Source of the DNA: Gemmatimonadota bacterium
GTDB lineage: Bacteria > Gemmatimonadota > Gemmatimonadetes > Gemmatimonadales > Gemmatimonadaceae
Direction of reading: 5' to 3'
NCBI GenBank assembly: GCA_031127185.1
Contig: JARIET010000138.1
Location: 1 to 7,509, forward strand
Length of the DNA: 7,509 bases
The notes under the pieces were generated by a model. It saw nothing but the letters and a program-made list of their open reading frames with translations, was not told where the DNA came from and did not search any database. The stretch's first letter is position 1, and each line of letters begins with the position of its first letter. Of this stretch, positions 6,879-7,509 are shown one piece after another. Both the position numbers and the translations under genes were made by a program.

Positions 6879-7509
6879 CAGGACTCCCGTACCCGCAGGT
6901 GCAATTCGTCGAGGTCGGCGAGGGGGACGGCGGTCGGCGCATTCTCAAAGAGCGCGCGCGCCGCGGTTGTTTTTGGGAAGGCAATCACGTCGCGCAGGGA
7001 TGGCGCGCCAGAAAGCAGCATCGCGATGCGATCGAAACCGAAGGCGATGCCGCCGTGCGGAGGGGCACCCGATCGCAACGCCTCCAACAGGAACCCGAAC
7101 CTGCGCTCCTGGTCGGCAGGGTCGCCAATCCCGAGCAAGCCGAACATTCGCGACTGCATCGCCGGGTTACTGGTGCGAATGCTGCCGCCGCCGAGCTCCG
7201 TGCCGTTCAGCACGACGTCGTAGGCGAGCGCCCGCCAGCGTTCGGGAGCATCGGGAAACGCTGCGACGTCCGCCGGGTCGGGCGATGTGAAGGGATGGTG
7301 CACCGCGGCAAGCGCGCCGGAGACCGGGTCCTTGTCGAACATGGGGAACTCGGTGACGATGACAAACTCGCGCGCTGCGGCCTCTACAATGCCCAGTCGC
7401 TGCGCGCACTCCTGTCGCACGCGGTCGAGCGCCGGATTCGAAGTGCGGTCGGCGCCGGCCACAAAGAGGGCGAGCGCGCCTTCCGGCAGCGCGTCGAACG
7501 CGTTCGATC
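6878..7509 (-). CDS. aspS: Aspartyl-tRNA synthetase, C-terminal part (5' end outside window)
   Basis: These are the last 209 residues of a class II aspartyl-tRNA synthetase; the frame stays open to the window edge, so the anticodon-binding domain and motifs 1 and 2 lie outside. The enzyme charges tRNA-Asp (and tRNA-Asn in non-discriminating forms). Numbered from the first full codon in the window: VTEFPMFD (51-58) and AVHHPFTSP (68-76), core segments of bacterial Asp[13 protein letters not shown] (101-111); MFGLLGI (121-127); and class II motif 3 [13 protein letters not shown] (153-165), whose Arg160 contacts ATP in the family. A short tail with AFPKT (176-180) follows. The segment before residue 51 belongs to the GAD insertion domain of bacterial AspRS. 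Whether the enzyme is discriminating cannot be judged from this part. It is the most upstream gene seen of the co-directional run and joins phoH by a 1-base overlap. Confidence 0.96.
   Translation of the reverse strand, partial: SNAFDALPEGALALFVAGADRTSNPALDRVRQECAQRLGIVEAAAREFVIVTEFPMFDKDPVSGALAAVHHPFTSPDPADVAAFPDAPERWRALAYDVVLNGTELGGGSIRTSNPAMQSRMFGLLGIGDPADQERRFGFLLEALRSGAPPHGGIAFGFDRIAMLLSGAPSLRDVIAFPKTTAARALFENAPTAVPLADLDELHLRVRES
6884..6888 (-). promoter_or_regulatory. Ribosome binding site of phoH
   Basis: The minus strand reads GGGAG five bases before the phoH ATG at 6878, inside the last codons of aspS. It fits reinitiation at the TGATG junction. Confidence 0.6.

Overview
The window is a 7.5 kb stretch of a high-GC bacterial chromosome with eight protein genes, all on the minus strand, so it is read from high to low coordinates. 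It is almost entirely coding. Seven junctions separate the genes: one overlaps by 1 base, five overlap by 4 bases (ATGA or GTGA), and one has a 15-base gap. There is no non-coding stretch longer than 15 bases, and I see no RNA gene, mobile element, CRISPR array, terminator or recognisable promoter. Gene content and order fit a high-GC, non-proteobacterial lineage. Gemmatimonadota is my guess from memory of similar gene orders, at low confidence.

In reading order, the first half is housekeeping. It holds the 3' end of aspS (aspartyl-tRNA synthetase), phoH/ybeZ (PhoH-family ATPase), ybeY (rRNA maturation endoribonuclease), and two tandem CNNM/CorC-type membrane proteins with CBS domains. The block phoH-ybeY-CBS protein recalls the E. 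coli ybeZ-ybeY-ybeX order. Both CNNM-like proteins have degraded versions of the membrane motifs that bind Mg2+ in characterised relatives, and the second lacks the C-terminal CorC/HlyC domain.

The second half is a B12-dependent acyl-CoA mutase module: meaB (G-protein chaperone), a 567-residue catalytic subunit, and a separate small cobalamin-binding subunit that runs off the window at base 1. By similarity these would be annotated as methylmalonyl-CoA mutase. However, the two residues that contact the substrate carboxylate in true methylmalonyl-CoA mutase (Tyr89 and Arg207 in P. shermanii numbering) are Phe97 and Gln215 here. That pair is the signature of isobutyryl-CoA mutase (IcmA/IcmB). 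The module therefore more likely interconverts isobutyryl-CoA and n-butyryl-CoA, or a related non-carboxylated acyl-CoA, with MeaB loading and protecting the cofactor.

The notable points are this likely substrate reassignment, the pair of degenerate CNNM paralogs, and the continuous translational coupling of RNA-processing genes to a carbon-metabolism enzyme.
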